From: Novosphingobium endophyticum
Lineage (GTDB): Bacteria > Pseudomonadota > Alphaproteobacteria > Sphingomonadales > Sphingomonadaceae
Length of the DNA: 64,000 nucleotides
Direction of reading: 5' to 3'
Assembly: GCF_014640675.1 (NCBI RefSeq)
Contig: NZ_BMHK01000017.1
Location: forward strand, 26,218-90,217
Part shown: piece by piece, positions 45,239-52,818 of the stretch
Layout of the letters: every line of letters begins with the position of its first letter
How positions within the stretch are numbered: position 1 is the first letter of the stretch
Translations under genes and position numbers: made by a program
The notes under the pieces: model-generated
The model's database searches: none
The model's input: the letters and a program-made list of their open reading frames with translations, nothing else
What the model was told of the DNA's origin: nothing

Positions 45239-45913
45239 ATGCGGCGTATCGACATATTGCTGGCTAGCGAGCTTTCCGGAGGGCTGGCAGCCTTCCGGCA
45301 TGGCGATTTCGAAGTGCTGCTGCATCGCTGGACTGACTTTGGAGACTTGCCGCTGATCGAAGGCGCGCTCTGGATATTCATCGATTGGGTGCTGCCCGAG
45401 ATGTCGGGGATCGAACTTTGCCGTCGCCTGCGTTCTGACGCGCATACCGCGCATGCCCATATCACCATGGTCCTCGAAGCGGACGACCTCGAGGACCGCA
45501 AACGCGCGCTGCGCATGGGCGCCGACGATTACATGGTCGGCCCGCTCACCCGCAATGCGCTGCTTGACCGCGTGCTCGGAGCGAACCCCGGCGATCAGGA
45601 CAGCGCCGGAATCCGCATGGTGTCGCAGGGCGACCTGACGGTCGACGTTGCCGCGTTCCAGGCCCGCTGGCAGGGCAAGCCGATCTCGCTCATGCCCAAC
45701 GAACTGCGTTTGCTGCGCTATTTCATCGAGCATCCCGGCCGGGTCTTCACCCGCGCCCAGCTGATCGCGGCGCTGGGCAAGCAGGAGCCGCCGGTCGATG
45801 AGCGCACGGTCGACGTCTGGATCGGCCGCCTGCGCCGCGCGCTAAAAGGCGTGGGAGCGGGCAATCCGCTGCGCACCGTGCGCTCGCTGGGATACGTGTT
45901 CGACACGGTTTAG
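45239..45913 (+). CDS. PhoB-like response regulator with degenerate receiver
   Basis: A 224-residue OmpR/PhoB-type regulator. The C-terminal winged helix (about 125-222) closely resembles that of PhoB, including SLMPNELRLLRYFIEHPGRVFTRAQL and DERTVDVWIGRLRRAL. The receiver keeps D49 (FIDWVLPEMSGIELC). It lacks the N-terminal acidic pair (LLASEL in its place) and the conserved Lys, with Gly101 in MVGPLT standing where PhoB has KPF. It may bind PhoB-like sites without the usual phospho-switch. It has its own Pho box and is divergent from plcP. Confidence 0.88.
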   Translation: MRRIDILLASELSGGLAAFRHGDFEVLLHRWTDFGDLPLIEGALWIFIDWVLPEMSGIELCRRLRSDAHTAHAHITMVLEADDLEDRKRALRMGADDYMVGPLTRNALLDRVLGANPGDQDSAGIRMVSQGDLTVDVAAFQARWQGKPISLMPNELRLLRYFIEHPGRVFTRAQLIAALGKQEPPVDERTVDVWIGRLRRALKGVGAGNPLRTVRSLGYVFDTV

Positions 45914-45938
45914 GCCGTAAACTCACAGACTGCTCGCT

Positions 45939-46514
45939 TCATCCAGGCCAACCCGCCGTCTCGGCCAGCAGCCAGAGTCCGACCGCGAGGAACATCAGCG
46001 CGGCGACCGCGCGCATCAGGCCCAGCGGCACGACCCTGATGATCCGATGGCCGAGGAACACGGCGGGCACGTTGGCGATCATCATGCCCAGCGTCGTGCC
46101 GAGCATGACCGGAACGACGCTTCTGTACTGCGCGCCCAGGGCAATCGTCGCGAGCTGGGTCTTGTCGCCGATTTCCACGAGGAAGAAGGCAATGGCGGTC
46201 GCGAGGAATGGCCCGAGGCGCCCCGGGCCTGCATTGCCGTCATCGTCGAGCTTGTCGGGCAGCAGCGTCCAGGCCGCCATTGCGATGAAGCTGGCCGCGA
46301 CCAGATAGCGGAACCAGCGCCCGTCGAAGAACGCGGCGGCCTGCTCTCCCGCAAGGGCGGCGAGGAAGTGGTTCGCAAGGGTCGCGACAAGGATACCGGC
46401 GATGATCGGCCAGGGCCGTCTGAAGCGCGTCGCCAGCACGATCGCGAGGAGCTGGGTCTTGTCGCCGATCTCGGCGAGCGCGACGACGGCGGTGGATGTG
46501 AGGAGGGCTTCCAA
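45939..46514 (-). CDS. TMEM165/GDT1 (UPF0016) family manganese exporter
   Basis: A 191-residue membrane protein with about six membrane segments and two copies of the family motif: AEIGDKTQLLAIV near residue 12 and VEIGDKTQLATIA near residue 110. Members export Mn(II) or exchange cations. A yybP-ykoY type riboswitch lies directly upstream, which supports Mn export. I chose a TTG start with GGAG 8 bases upstream because it gives the expected N-terminus (MEALLTSTAVVALAEIGDKT); an upstream TTG would add 11 residues. Confidence 0.9.
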   Translation of the reverse strand: MEALLTSTAVVALAEIGDKTQLLAIVLATRFRRPWPIIAGILVATLANHFLAALAGEQAAAFFDGRWFRYLVAASFIAMAAWTLLPDKLDDDGNAGPGRLGPFLATAIAFFLVEIGDKTQLATIALGAQYRSVVPVMLGTTLGMMIANVPAVFLGHRIIRVVPLGLMRAVAALMFLAVGLWLLAETAGWPG

Positions 46515-46589
46515 GGCATTCTCCGGGCCGGGCGGCAGGCAGGACAACAGCGCGGCAGCAACCCGCCCGGCCGAGCGGTGCTGCGAGCG

Positions 46590-46700
46590 CCATTGGTCTC
46601 GCCCGAACGGTGACCCGTCCTCCTGTGCGCCATGGCCTCTCGGCCAAGTATGTTGACGACAGGCGCTGCCCGAAAGGCAGCCGGCTACTCCCCAGATGAC
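46590..46700 (-). ncRNA. yybP-ykoY manganese riboswitch
   Basis: On the minus strand the leader shows the conserved blocks of this class in order: TCTGGGGAGTAGCC, then GCCTGTCGTCAACATACT, a GGCC-ATGGC helix region, and GGGCGAGACC near the 3' end. These match the Mn(II)-binding loops. It ends about 75 bp before the GDT1-type exporter gene, so Mn(II) binding should switch the exporter on. Confidence 0.85.
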
Positions 46701-46741
46701 CGGGATGCTCTAAGCGTGCGCGACGGCTGCGGCAAGATGCA

Positions 46742-46777
46742 GAAAAAAAAGGCCCGGTCGCCTTGCGGGACCGGGCC
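46742..46777 (-). terminator. Rho-independent terminator of the lipoprotein/TonB receptor operon
   Basis: On the minus strand GGCCCGGTC and GACCGGGCC arms enclose CCGCAAGGC, followed by eight T. It lies about 94 bp after the TonB-receptor stop. A second GC-rich hairpin (CGGCGGGC with GCCCGCCG) sits between the stop and this terminator. Confidence 0.88.
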
Positions 46778-46870
46778 GGAGTTGCCGTAAGGAGGGCAGG
46801 GCTCCTCCTGTGGGAACCGATGTTCGCCGGCGGGCAGTCGGTGGAAGGAACCGCCCGCCGACGGAACCCG

Positions 46871-49564
46871 TCAGAACTTGACCGAGGCAGAAAGCGAGAA
46901 GGTGCGGCCCACGTCGTAAGTGTTGACCTCGATGCGGCCGGTTTCGAACTGCTGGTATTCCTCGTGCTTGCGCCCGGTGATGTTGCGCGCTTCGGCCTTG
47001 AGCTCGATTTCCTTGTCCTCGCCCAGCATTATGCCCTGGCGCACGACGAAGTCGATGGTCAGCCCCGGATGCTCGAAGATGTCCGGCTGGCCCGAGTTGG
47101 CAAGGCCGCGGCTGACCGCGCGCCTGCTGGCGTAGTTGAACAGGAAGGTCTGCTGCGAGAGGCCGCCCCGCTGTTCGAGGCCGATCTGGACGTTGGCGAT
47201 ATGCTCGGACTGGCCGGTAAGGGGCGACCCGTCAATGAAGTAGGCGCTCGCCGGCGAGTTCACGGCACCGAAGACGTCGGTCGTGTCACCCGGACCGACT
47301 TTGATTTCCGACTTGGTGAAGGTGTAGTTCGCGGACAGCAGCAGGCGGCGGTCCGCGAAGAGGTCAAAGTACTTCTGCAGCTCCACCTCGGCGCCATAGA
47401 GGTCCGCTTTTGGCGCGTTGGCGTAGCTGGTCACGAACAGGTTGACGTCGGTGACGTAGGATTCGATCGGCTTGTCCAGGCGCTTGAAGAACGCGCCGAC
47501 CGACAGGCGCTGGTCACGGTCGAAGTACCATTCGAAGCGGCCTTCGGCGTTGTACAGTTCGCTGTCCCGCAGCAGCGGGTTGCCGCGATAGCTGCGGTTG
47601 CTGTCCGGATCGAAGTAAGTCTGGAACAGCAGTTCGCGGAACTGCGGCCGCGCGATCGTCTTGGAAGCATTGAGGCGAACCTGCATGCCCGGCTCGATCT
47701 CGTAGGTCAGCGTCAGCGCGGGCAGCCAGTACTCGTTCTTGAGATCGGTGTCGGGGATCGAGGTCGTCGTGCCGGTGACCGGAACCACTTCGGCGACCTG
47801 ATGCGCATATTCCCAGCGCACGCCGATATCGAACGAGAGCAGATCGGTGAGCTGTCCGGCCAGCTTGGCGTACCAGGCATGGTTGTTGAGCGAAGCGTCG
47901 AACACGGCGCCGGCGAAATCGACCTCGTTGGTCAGGACGGTGTAGTTAACCCCCGCGACGTCGCCGAGGTAGAACGTGCCCGGCTGGAACAGCACGTCGG
48001 GGCGCAGCAGGCCGAAGGCCGAAACGAGGTTGGTGTCCCCGGCCGCGCGAAGCTGGAAGGCGCGGCGCGAACTGCGCCGGTCGTTGAGCTGGTAGGCGTA
48101 GCCCACCGAACCCGTCCAGCCCGGACCGAAACGGTGGGAAAGGTCCGCGCCCGCCGACCAGACGTCCTCGTCCAGGTTCGAGAAGGTAACATTGGCATCG
48201 CCCTGGCTGCCACCGTCCAGCCGGTTGACAAAGCAGCCCCCGACTTCGCTGACATTGAGTTCATCCGGGCAGCCGGCGCCGGGGTTGGTGCGCACGTACT
48301 GGAAACCGATCTCGTAAGGCGCATCGCGCTTCGAGTTTGCATATCCGCCGCGCACGTCAAGTTCGGTGTCGCCGCCCATCTTGAACTCTCCGACGAGCTG
48401 CGAGTTGATGAGTTGGCGTTCGTACCAGCCGGTGTCCTGATACAGATAGTCGACGACGTCGTTGTTGTCCTGATGGCCGGTCCGAATCCCCGCCCGTTTG
48501 ACGGTGTCGTGGATATAGACGTTGGTCCAGCGCAGCTTGTTCTCGCCCCATTCGAGGCCCATGCCGAGCAGCGCGTTGGCAACGACCTGGTTGTCGGTGA
48601 CGACATTGCGGAAATCGCGCGCGAACTGGTCGGCGTCGAGACCGGCCACGCGCTGTTGGATGATGTCGCGGGTTTTCCACTTGTTTGAATAACCGGCCGC
48701 GCCGATCACGCCCAGCCTTGCCTCGCCGATGTCGAGGTAGGTGCCGGCCGAAAGGCTCGCGGAGAAGTTGGCCGGCAGGCGATCCCAGCTCTGGACAAGG
48801 CCGTTGCGGCTGTTGATCAGCGTGCTGCCGATGGCCTTGGCCTGATCGCTCGATCCGTCGAGCAGGGTGCCGCTGCCGAGGTATTCCTTGAGCTCGAGCG
48901 ACTTGTTGCGGTTGCCGTTGTCGTAGCCGGTCCAGTCGGTCCTGCTACCGTAATACGTATAGCCGAACTTGTTGGTGGTCTCGCTGTCCCACTCGACACC
49001 GCCTCCGATGGTCAGGAAGCTCTCGGTCGGGATGGCCTTGGTCGTAAGGTTGATCACGCCGCCGCCGAATTCACCGGGGAAGTTGACCGAGTAGCTCTTC
49101 TGCACCAGCGACGAGGCGACGAGGCTGGTCGGGAACAAGTCGAGCGGAACGACGCGCTTGAGCGGTTCGGGGCTGGGCAGCGGCGAGCCGTTGAGCAGCG
49201 CCAGCGAGTAGCGATCGCCCAGTCCGCGTACATAGACGTAGCCGTTGCCGACGACCGAAAGGCCGGTCACGCGGCCGAGCGCGCCGGCGATGTCGCCTTC
49301 GCCGGTGCGGGCGATTTCGGCGCTGGAGAGTACCGAGACGACCTGCGGCGCGGTTTGCTGGACGTTGATCGTGCGCCGGCCGGTGACGACGATCTCGCCG
49401 CCAGGGATCGAGACGTCGGGCGCTTCTTCCTCGGTTTGTGCCTCAGATGCCGAGGGCTCGGCGATCGTGTCGGCGGTCGGAGCGCTTTCCTGAGCCCTTG
49501 CCAGCGACGGCACGAGCATCGAAGTGGAAAGCAGCAGCAGCGAGATCAGCCGCGGCTTGGTCAT
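46871..49564 (-). CDS. TonB-dependent outer-membrane receptor
   Basis: An 897-residue receptor. A signal peptide ending SLARAQ (near residue 24) is followed by an acidic linker, a TonB-box-like GGEIVVTGRR (near 55), a plug domain with VYVRGLGDRYSLALLNGSPL, and a large barrel that ends with aromatic Phe (SASVKF). It is downstream of a lipoprotein gene, separated by 89 bp with a strong hairpin, and a Pho-box-like array precedes the lipoprotein. The ligand is unknown; a phosphate-containing or metal-containing compound is plausible from context. Confidence 0.9.
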   Translation of the reverse strand: MTKPRLISLLLLSTSMLVPSLARAQESAPTADTIAEPSASEAQTEEEAPDVSIPGGEIVVTGRRTINVQQTAPQVVSVLSSAEIARTGEGDIAGALGRVTGLSVVGNGYVYVRGLGDRYSLALLNGSPLPSPEPLKRVVPLDLFPTSLVASSLVQKSYSVNFPGEFGGGVINLTTKAIPTESFLTIGGGVEWDSETTNKFGYTYYGSRTDWTGYDNGNRNKSLELKEYLGSGTLLDGSSDQAKAIGSTLINSRNGLVQSWDRLPANFSASLSAGTYLDIGEARLGVIGAAGYSNKWKTRDIIQQRVAGLDADQFARDFRNVVTDNQVVANALLGMGLEWGENKLRWTNVYIHDTVKRAGIRTGHQDNNDVVDYLYQDTGWYERQLINSQLVGEFKMGGDTELDVRGGYANSKRDAPYEIGFQYVRTNPGAGCPDELNVSEVGGCFVNRLDGGSQGDANVTFSNLDEDVWSAGADLSHRFGPGWTGSVGYAYQLNDRRSSRRAFQLRAAGDTNLVSAFGLLRPDVLFQPGTFYLGDVAGVNYTVLTNEVDFAGAVFDASLNNHAWYAKLAGQLTDLLSFDIGVRWEYAHQVAEVVPVTGTTTSIPDTDLKNEYWLPALTLTYEIEPGMQVRLNASKTIARPQFRELLFQTYFDPDSNRSYRGNPLLRDSELYNAEGRFEWYFDRDQRLSVGAFFKRLDKPIESYVTDVNLFVTSYANAPKADLYGAEVELQKYFDLFADRRLLLSANYTFTKSEIKVGPGDTTDVFGAVNSPASAYFIDGSPLTGQSEHIANVQIGLEQRGGLSQQTFLFNYASRRAVSRGLANSGQPDIFEHPGLTIDFVVRQGIMLGEDKEIELKAEARNITGRKHEEYQQFETGRIEVNTYDVGRTFSLSASVKF

Positions 49565-49602
49565 CTAAATTCCCCCTGAAAACAGGTTTTGAAAGCAATG
49601 AA

Positions 49603-49628
49603 GGGGGCGGCCGCAACAGGCCGCCCCC
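49603..49628. repeat. Strong hairpin between lipoprotein and TonB-receptor genes
   Basis: GGGGGCGGCC and GGCCGCCCCC form a perfect 10-bp stem around GCAACA. No T-run follows on the minus strand, so it is more likely a partial terminator or an mRNA-stabilising element that lets the lipoprotein be made in excess over the receptor. Confidence 0.75.
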
Positions 49629-49653
49629 TCCCTAATGTTCCGGGCGGCGCCGA

Positions 49654-51240
49654 TCAGGTGGTGGGCAGCGCCGTGCAGAGCTGGCCCGAACCGAAATCGG
49701 CGGTCGCGTTGTCGCAGGTCCAGCCCCGGTACCAGGTGTCGGAAGCGTCCTTGACAGCGCCGATGTAGTCGGTGGCGTCGAAGAAGCTCGAGAGCGTCTG
49801 GATGTTGGCGTAGGCCGGCGTTCCGCTCTCGTTGCTGCCGTTCACGAAAGTGTTGGTCAGCGTCGAGGTGAAGGCGTCGTTGTTGTTCGTGCCCGCGTTG
49901 AACGCCGTCTGGACGTCGGTGGCTGTGTAGGAGCCGGTGCCGAGGAACTTGGCGGCATTGCAGGTCAGCACCGTCGAATGGGCGGTGAAGGTCGTGCGCT
50001 GCGCGGTCGTGCCAGATCCGTTCAGGCGCAGACACTCGTTGTTCGGCACGTTGACGATGCCGTTGACCCAGGTGACGTCGGAGTTGCCGCGGTTCAGGAC
50101 GGCGGCGCTGCCGTTCGCGTTGTCGCCCGGCTGGACGGCGGTGAAGTTGGCGACGATCAGGTTCGTGCGCGGGGTATCGCCCTCCGCGCCGTTGCTGTCG
50201 ATTTCCATGAAGGAGTCGCCGTCGGCATCGCGCTGCAGAAGCAGGACATACTGGAACTTGCCCTGCACGCCGGTGTCGGCGTCGAGGCTGTCGTCGTCCG
50301 CGTTGACCGCGATGTAGTGCTTGAAGTTCACCACGCCGCCGAAGAACTCGGCCCCGTCGTCCGAGCTGTTGACGCTCTGGAAGTAGTCGAGAGTGGTGCC
50401 CGAGCCGATGCCGCCGGTGGTCAGCGACTGGAGTTCCGAACCCAGGCCGAGGACGAAGCCCGAATACCGGATCTGGAAGTACTTCATGGTGCCGGCGTCA
50501 TAGGTGGCATCGTTGCCGCCGAAGCGGGCGGGATTGGCCGAACCCTCGGTGTCACGCTCGCAGTTGTTGGTCGCGAGCGAGCCGACGGTGCAGTCCGTGA
50601 CCGGGGCACGACCAAGGAGAACGACGCCGCCCCACTGGCCCTGGTCCGTGTCATCGTTGGTGCCGCGAACGTTCTGGGCGCTGGTGAAGATGATCGGCGC
50701 GGTGGCGGTGCCCTGCGCGTCGATCTTGTTGCCGCGGTTCACGGCCAGCCAGGCCGGCTCCGAGCCGTTCTCGCCATAGATGATAACGCCCGGATCGATC
50801 GTCAGCGTGACGTTGGTGTCGGAAGTCAGGTTGCGACCGCCGCAGCTGGCCGTCGTGGTGGTGAAGCCGGCCGCGGTCGGGGCCGAGAAGCCGCCGTCAC
50901 AGCCGACATCGACGCGGCCGTTGAGGCGGTAGAGCACGCCGTCTTCCTTCGTCAGCACGGTGCTGGCGTCGATGAGCGCCGGCAGCGTGCAGACGCGCCA
51001 GGTGCCTTCGGGGCCGGAGATCGTGCCGCTGTTGGTCAGGCCGCCCGTAGCCGCGATCGAGGGGCAGTCGGCTGCCGGGGTGACCGTGCCCGAAGTCGGG
51101 GTCGGCGTGGGGGCGGGAGTCGGCGTCGGGTTGTTGATGACGATGCCGCTGCCGCCGGGCGAGGAGATATCGTCGGCGCCGCAGCCGGCGAGAGCGAGTG
51201 CGCTGCAACCCAGAAGCAGCAGGCCAGAGATTTTCTTCAC
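49654..51240 (-). CDS. Surface or periplasmic lipoprotein, repeat-rich, paired with the TonB receptor
   Basis: A 528-residue lipoprotein. The lipobox LALAGC gives a Cys near residue 20, followed by a Pro/Thr linker (PTPTPAPTPTPTSG) and a long Gly/Asn/Thr-rich region that looks like a beta-helix or beta-solenoid (LTIDPGVIIYGENG, GGVVLLGRAP, YFQIRYSGFVLG). Several acidic Ca-binding-like stretches occur (NADDDSLDADTG, QRDADGDSFMEID). Proteins of this kind are often encoded next to TonB-dependent receptors and may catch the ligand at the surface. I do not know its function. A Pho-box-like array lies 78-138 bp upstream. Confidence 0.8.
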   Translation of the reverse strand: MKKISGLLLLGCSALALAGCGADDISSPGGSGIVINNPTPTPAPTPTPTSGTVTPAADCPSIAATGGLTNSGTISGPEGTWRVCTLPALIDASTVLTKEDGVLYRLNGRVDVGCDGGFSAPTAAGFTTTTASCGGRNLTSDTNVTLTIDPGVIIYGENGSEPAWLAVNRGNKIDAQGTATAPIIFTSAQNVRGTNDDTDQGQWGGVVLLGRAPVTDCTVGSLATNNCERDTEGSANPARFGGNDATYDAGTMKYFQIRYSGFVLGLGSELQSLTTGGIGSGTTLDYFQSVNSSDDGAEFFGGVVNFKHYIAVNADDDSLDADTGVQGKFQYVLLLQRDADGDSFMEIDSNGAEGDTPRTNLIVANFTAVQPGDNANGSAAVLNRGNSDVTWVNGIVNVPNNECLRLNGSGTTAQRTTFTAHSTVLTCNAAKFLGTGSYTATDVQTAFNAGTNNNDAFTSTLTNTFVNGSNESGTPAYANIQTLSSFFDATDYIGAVKDASDTWYRGWTCDNATADFGSGQLCTALPTT

Positions 51241-51317
51241 GTTGGTTTCCCCCGTTTGTTCAGGACGGACGAGGCGGCGATTCCGCCATCGTTAACCGGG
51301 GCGTTTAGGGGTGCGGG

Positions 51318-51378
51318 GTGACAGTTTGTTGGCGCTGCGGTGACAGAAATATTCAGTTATGTGACGGACATGCGACAG
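51318..51378 (-). promoter_or_regulatory. Pho-box-like repeats upstream of the lipoprotein gene
   Basis: On the plus strand GTGACAG occurs at 51318 and 51340 (22 bp apart), then GTGACGG at 51361 and GCGACAG at 51372 (11 bp apart). Read towards the lipoprotein gene these are CTGTC-type PhoB half sites. Three of four units keep the 11-bp rhythm within one base. Confidence 0.55.
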
Positions 51379-51535
51379 CCTGCCGGTCTGTTCCGCCGCC
51401 CTCGTGCGCGACTCGCGACCGGATGCCCGATTCACGTCAAAATTGCAGTTTTATGACAGTCCGGTCATTTTTCTTGAGGGCGACGATATTTTGGCGGACG
51501 ATCATCCCGACAGATGAATGATACGGGAGAGTTGA

Positions 51536-51910
51536 ATGTCAGTATCCTTACTCGTGGCGAGCGTCCTGATGGGCCAGTCCGCCTTCTCGCTGACGCTTGA
51601 AGTTCACGCGCCGGAGGAAATCGACGTCGCGTACGAGGAACTTGCCGCCGGCATGAACGAAGAGGCGATGCGGAAGCTGGAACGCAGCACTGCCATCGAT
51701 TCGGACGACCCGGCCGTGCTGATCAACCTTGGCGCCGCCTATGCTCGCCAGGGCATGGCCCAGAAGGCTCTGGCGAGCTATCGCGCCGCGATCGACAGCC
51801 CGGAGCGCTATGAGCTCGAGCTGGCGGACGGCAGCTGGATGGATTCGCGCTGGGCCGCGCGCACGGCGATGCGCAGCCTGCTGACGGCAAACGCGCAGGC
51901 CATGCGCTGA
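51536..51910 (+). CDS. Small secreted TPR-like protein
   Basis: A 124-residue protein with a probable signal peptide (residues 1-18, VSLLVASVLMGQSAFS). It has one or two tetratricopeptide-like helical pairs: AYEELAAGMNEEAMRKLERSTAIDSDDPAVLINLG and AYARQGMAQKALASYRAAI, with the A8-G-Y spacing of TPRs. GGGAG precedes the ATG. It lies between the lipoprotein operon (divergent) and virB2 (same strand, 250 bp downstream), so it might serve either system. The function is unknown. Confidence 0.75.
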   Translation: MSVSLLVASVLMGQSAFSLTLEVHAPEEIDVAYEELAAGMNEEAMRKLERSTAIDSDDPAVLINLGAAYARQGMAQKALASYRAAIDSPERYELELADGSWMDSRWAARTAMRSLLTANAQAMR

Positions 51911-52113
51911 TCGCCTTCTGAATCGCGACGTTCTCCGGGGCACGGCTCGCCGGAGATCGTGATGCAATCGTACGCTGGTCTTTCGGGTCACGCGCTATAA
52001 TACTATACGCCAGTATGGCAGGAGACGTCGGGGAGGGCCGGCGCCATCCATTGCAGCGACCCCGAAACAGCGACTGGCGATTGCAACATGACTGTCTCTT
52101 TAGCCATTCGATC

Positions 52114-52130
52114 GTCACACACTTGTCATC
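52114..52130 (+). promoter_or_regulatory. Pho-box-like pair upstream of the virB operon
   Basis: GTCAC at 52114 and GTCAT at 52125 are exactly 11 bp apart, giving two adjacent PhoB half sites 34-50 bp before the virB2 start. A third unit is not obvious. This is weaker than the pstS array but well placed. Confidence 0.5.
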
Positions 52131-52162
52131 AGGATGGCGCACTTGGCCCTCATACGGAGGGC

Positions 52163-52519
52163 ATGGTGATTCGAAATTCCCACACTTTCACCCGCAATTT
52201 CGGCGGGTCTTTCAACGCTTCGGCCAGGTTTCTCGCAGCTTTGGCGGCGCTGCTCGCGCCCACGCTGGCGCATGCGCAGGCGGTGACGACGCAGGATCCG
52301 GCCGGCAGCGGCCCGATCGTCGCCGCGCTCGGCTGGTTGCAGGGTACGCTCCTCGGTAATGTCGCCACCGCCGTGGCGGTCATGGCGGTGGCCGCGGTCG
52401 GTTTCATGATGCTGACCGGGCGGATGAACTGGCGCTTCGGCGCGACTGTCATCATCGGCTGCTTCGTGCTGTTCGGCGCGGGGGCGATCGTTTCCGGCAT
52501 CCAGTCGGCCGCAGGTTGA
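52163..52519 (+). CDS. virB2: VirB2-like pilin
   Basis: A 118-residue TrbC/VirB2 protein. A signal peptide (about 18-36, FLAALAALLAPTLAHAQA) is followed by two membrane segments (VAALGWLQGTLLGNVATAVAVMAVA and RFGATVIIGCFVLFGAGAI, linked by a short GRMNWR turn), the usual VirB2 pilin layout. GGAGG lies 2 bases before this ATG and 5 before a GTG at 52166, so the real start may be that GTG. It heads the VirB operon and ends in a TGATG overlap with virB3. Confidence 0.88.
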   Translation: MVIRNSHTFTRNFGGSFNASARFLAALAALLAPTLAHAQAVTTQDPAGSGPIVAALGWLQGTLLGNVATAVAVMAVAAVGFMMLTGRMNWRFGATVIIGCFVLFGAGAIVSGIQSAAG

Positions 52520-52800
52520 TGAGCCTCGCCCGTTTTCCCGTCCATCGCGCGCTCACCCGGCCGCAGATGTTCGCCGGCGTGACGTACAGCTTCTTCATCA
52601 TCAATGCCGCAGTGACGACGGAAATCTTCCTCATCACCAAGAGCTTCTGGGCGCTGCCTGCGGCGCTCGCGATCCACGGGGTCGGATACCTCGCATGCTT
52701 GCGCGAACCCCGGGTGTTCGACCTGTGGATCGCCAAGGTCAGCAAGTGCCCGCGCGTTGCCAACTGGCAGCGCTGGGGCTGCAACAGCTACGCCCCCTGA
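52519..52800 (+). CDS. virB3: VirB3-like inner-membrane protein
   Basis: A 93-residue VirB3 protein with two closely spaced membrane segments (FAGVTYSFFIINAAVTTEIFL and FWALPAALAIHGVGYLACL) and the ending typical of VirB3 before VirB4. The start overlaps the virB2 stop (TGATG). VirB3 works with the VirB4 ATPase. Confidence 0.88.
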   Translation: MSLARFPVHRALTRPQMFAGVTYSFFIINAAVTTEIFLITKSFWALPAALAIHGVGYLACLREPRVFDLWIAKVSKCPRVANWQRWGCNSYAP

Positions 52801-52818
52801 GGGGTGGGGAGTACAGTG

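Noticed and set aside
46763..48688. A 641-codon open frame on the plus strand
   Set aside because: Antisense to the TonB receptor gene and covering its terminator; no recognisable domain.
51431..51480. A GTCA-rich stretch before the TPR-like gene
   Set aside because: The GTCA words are not at multiples of 11 bp, so it was not called a Pho box.
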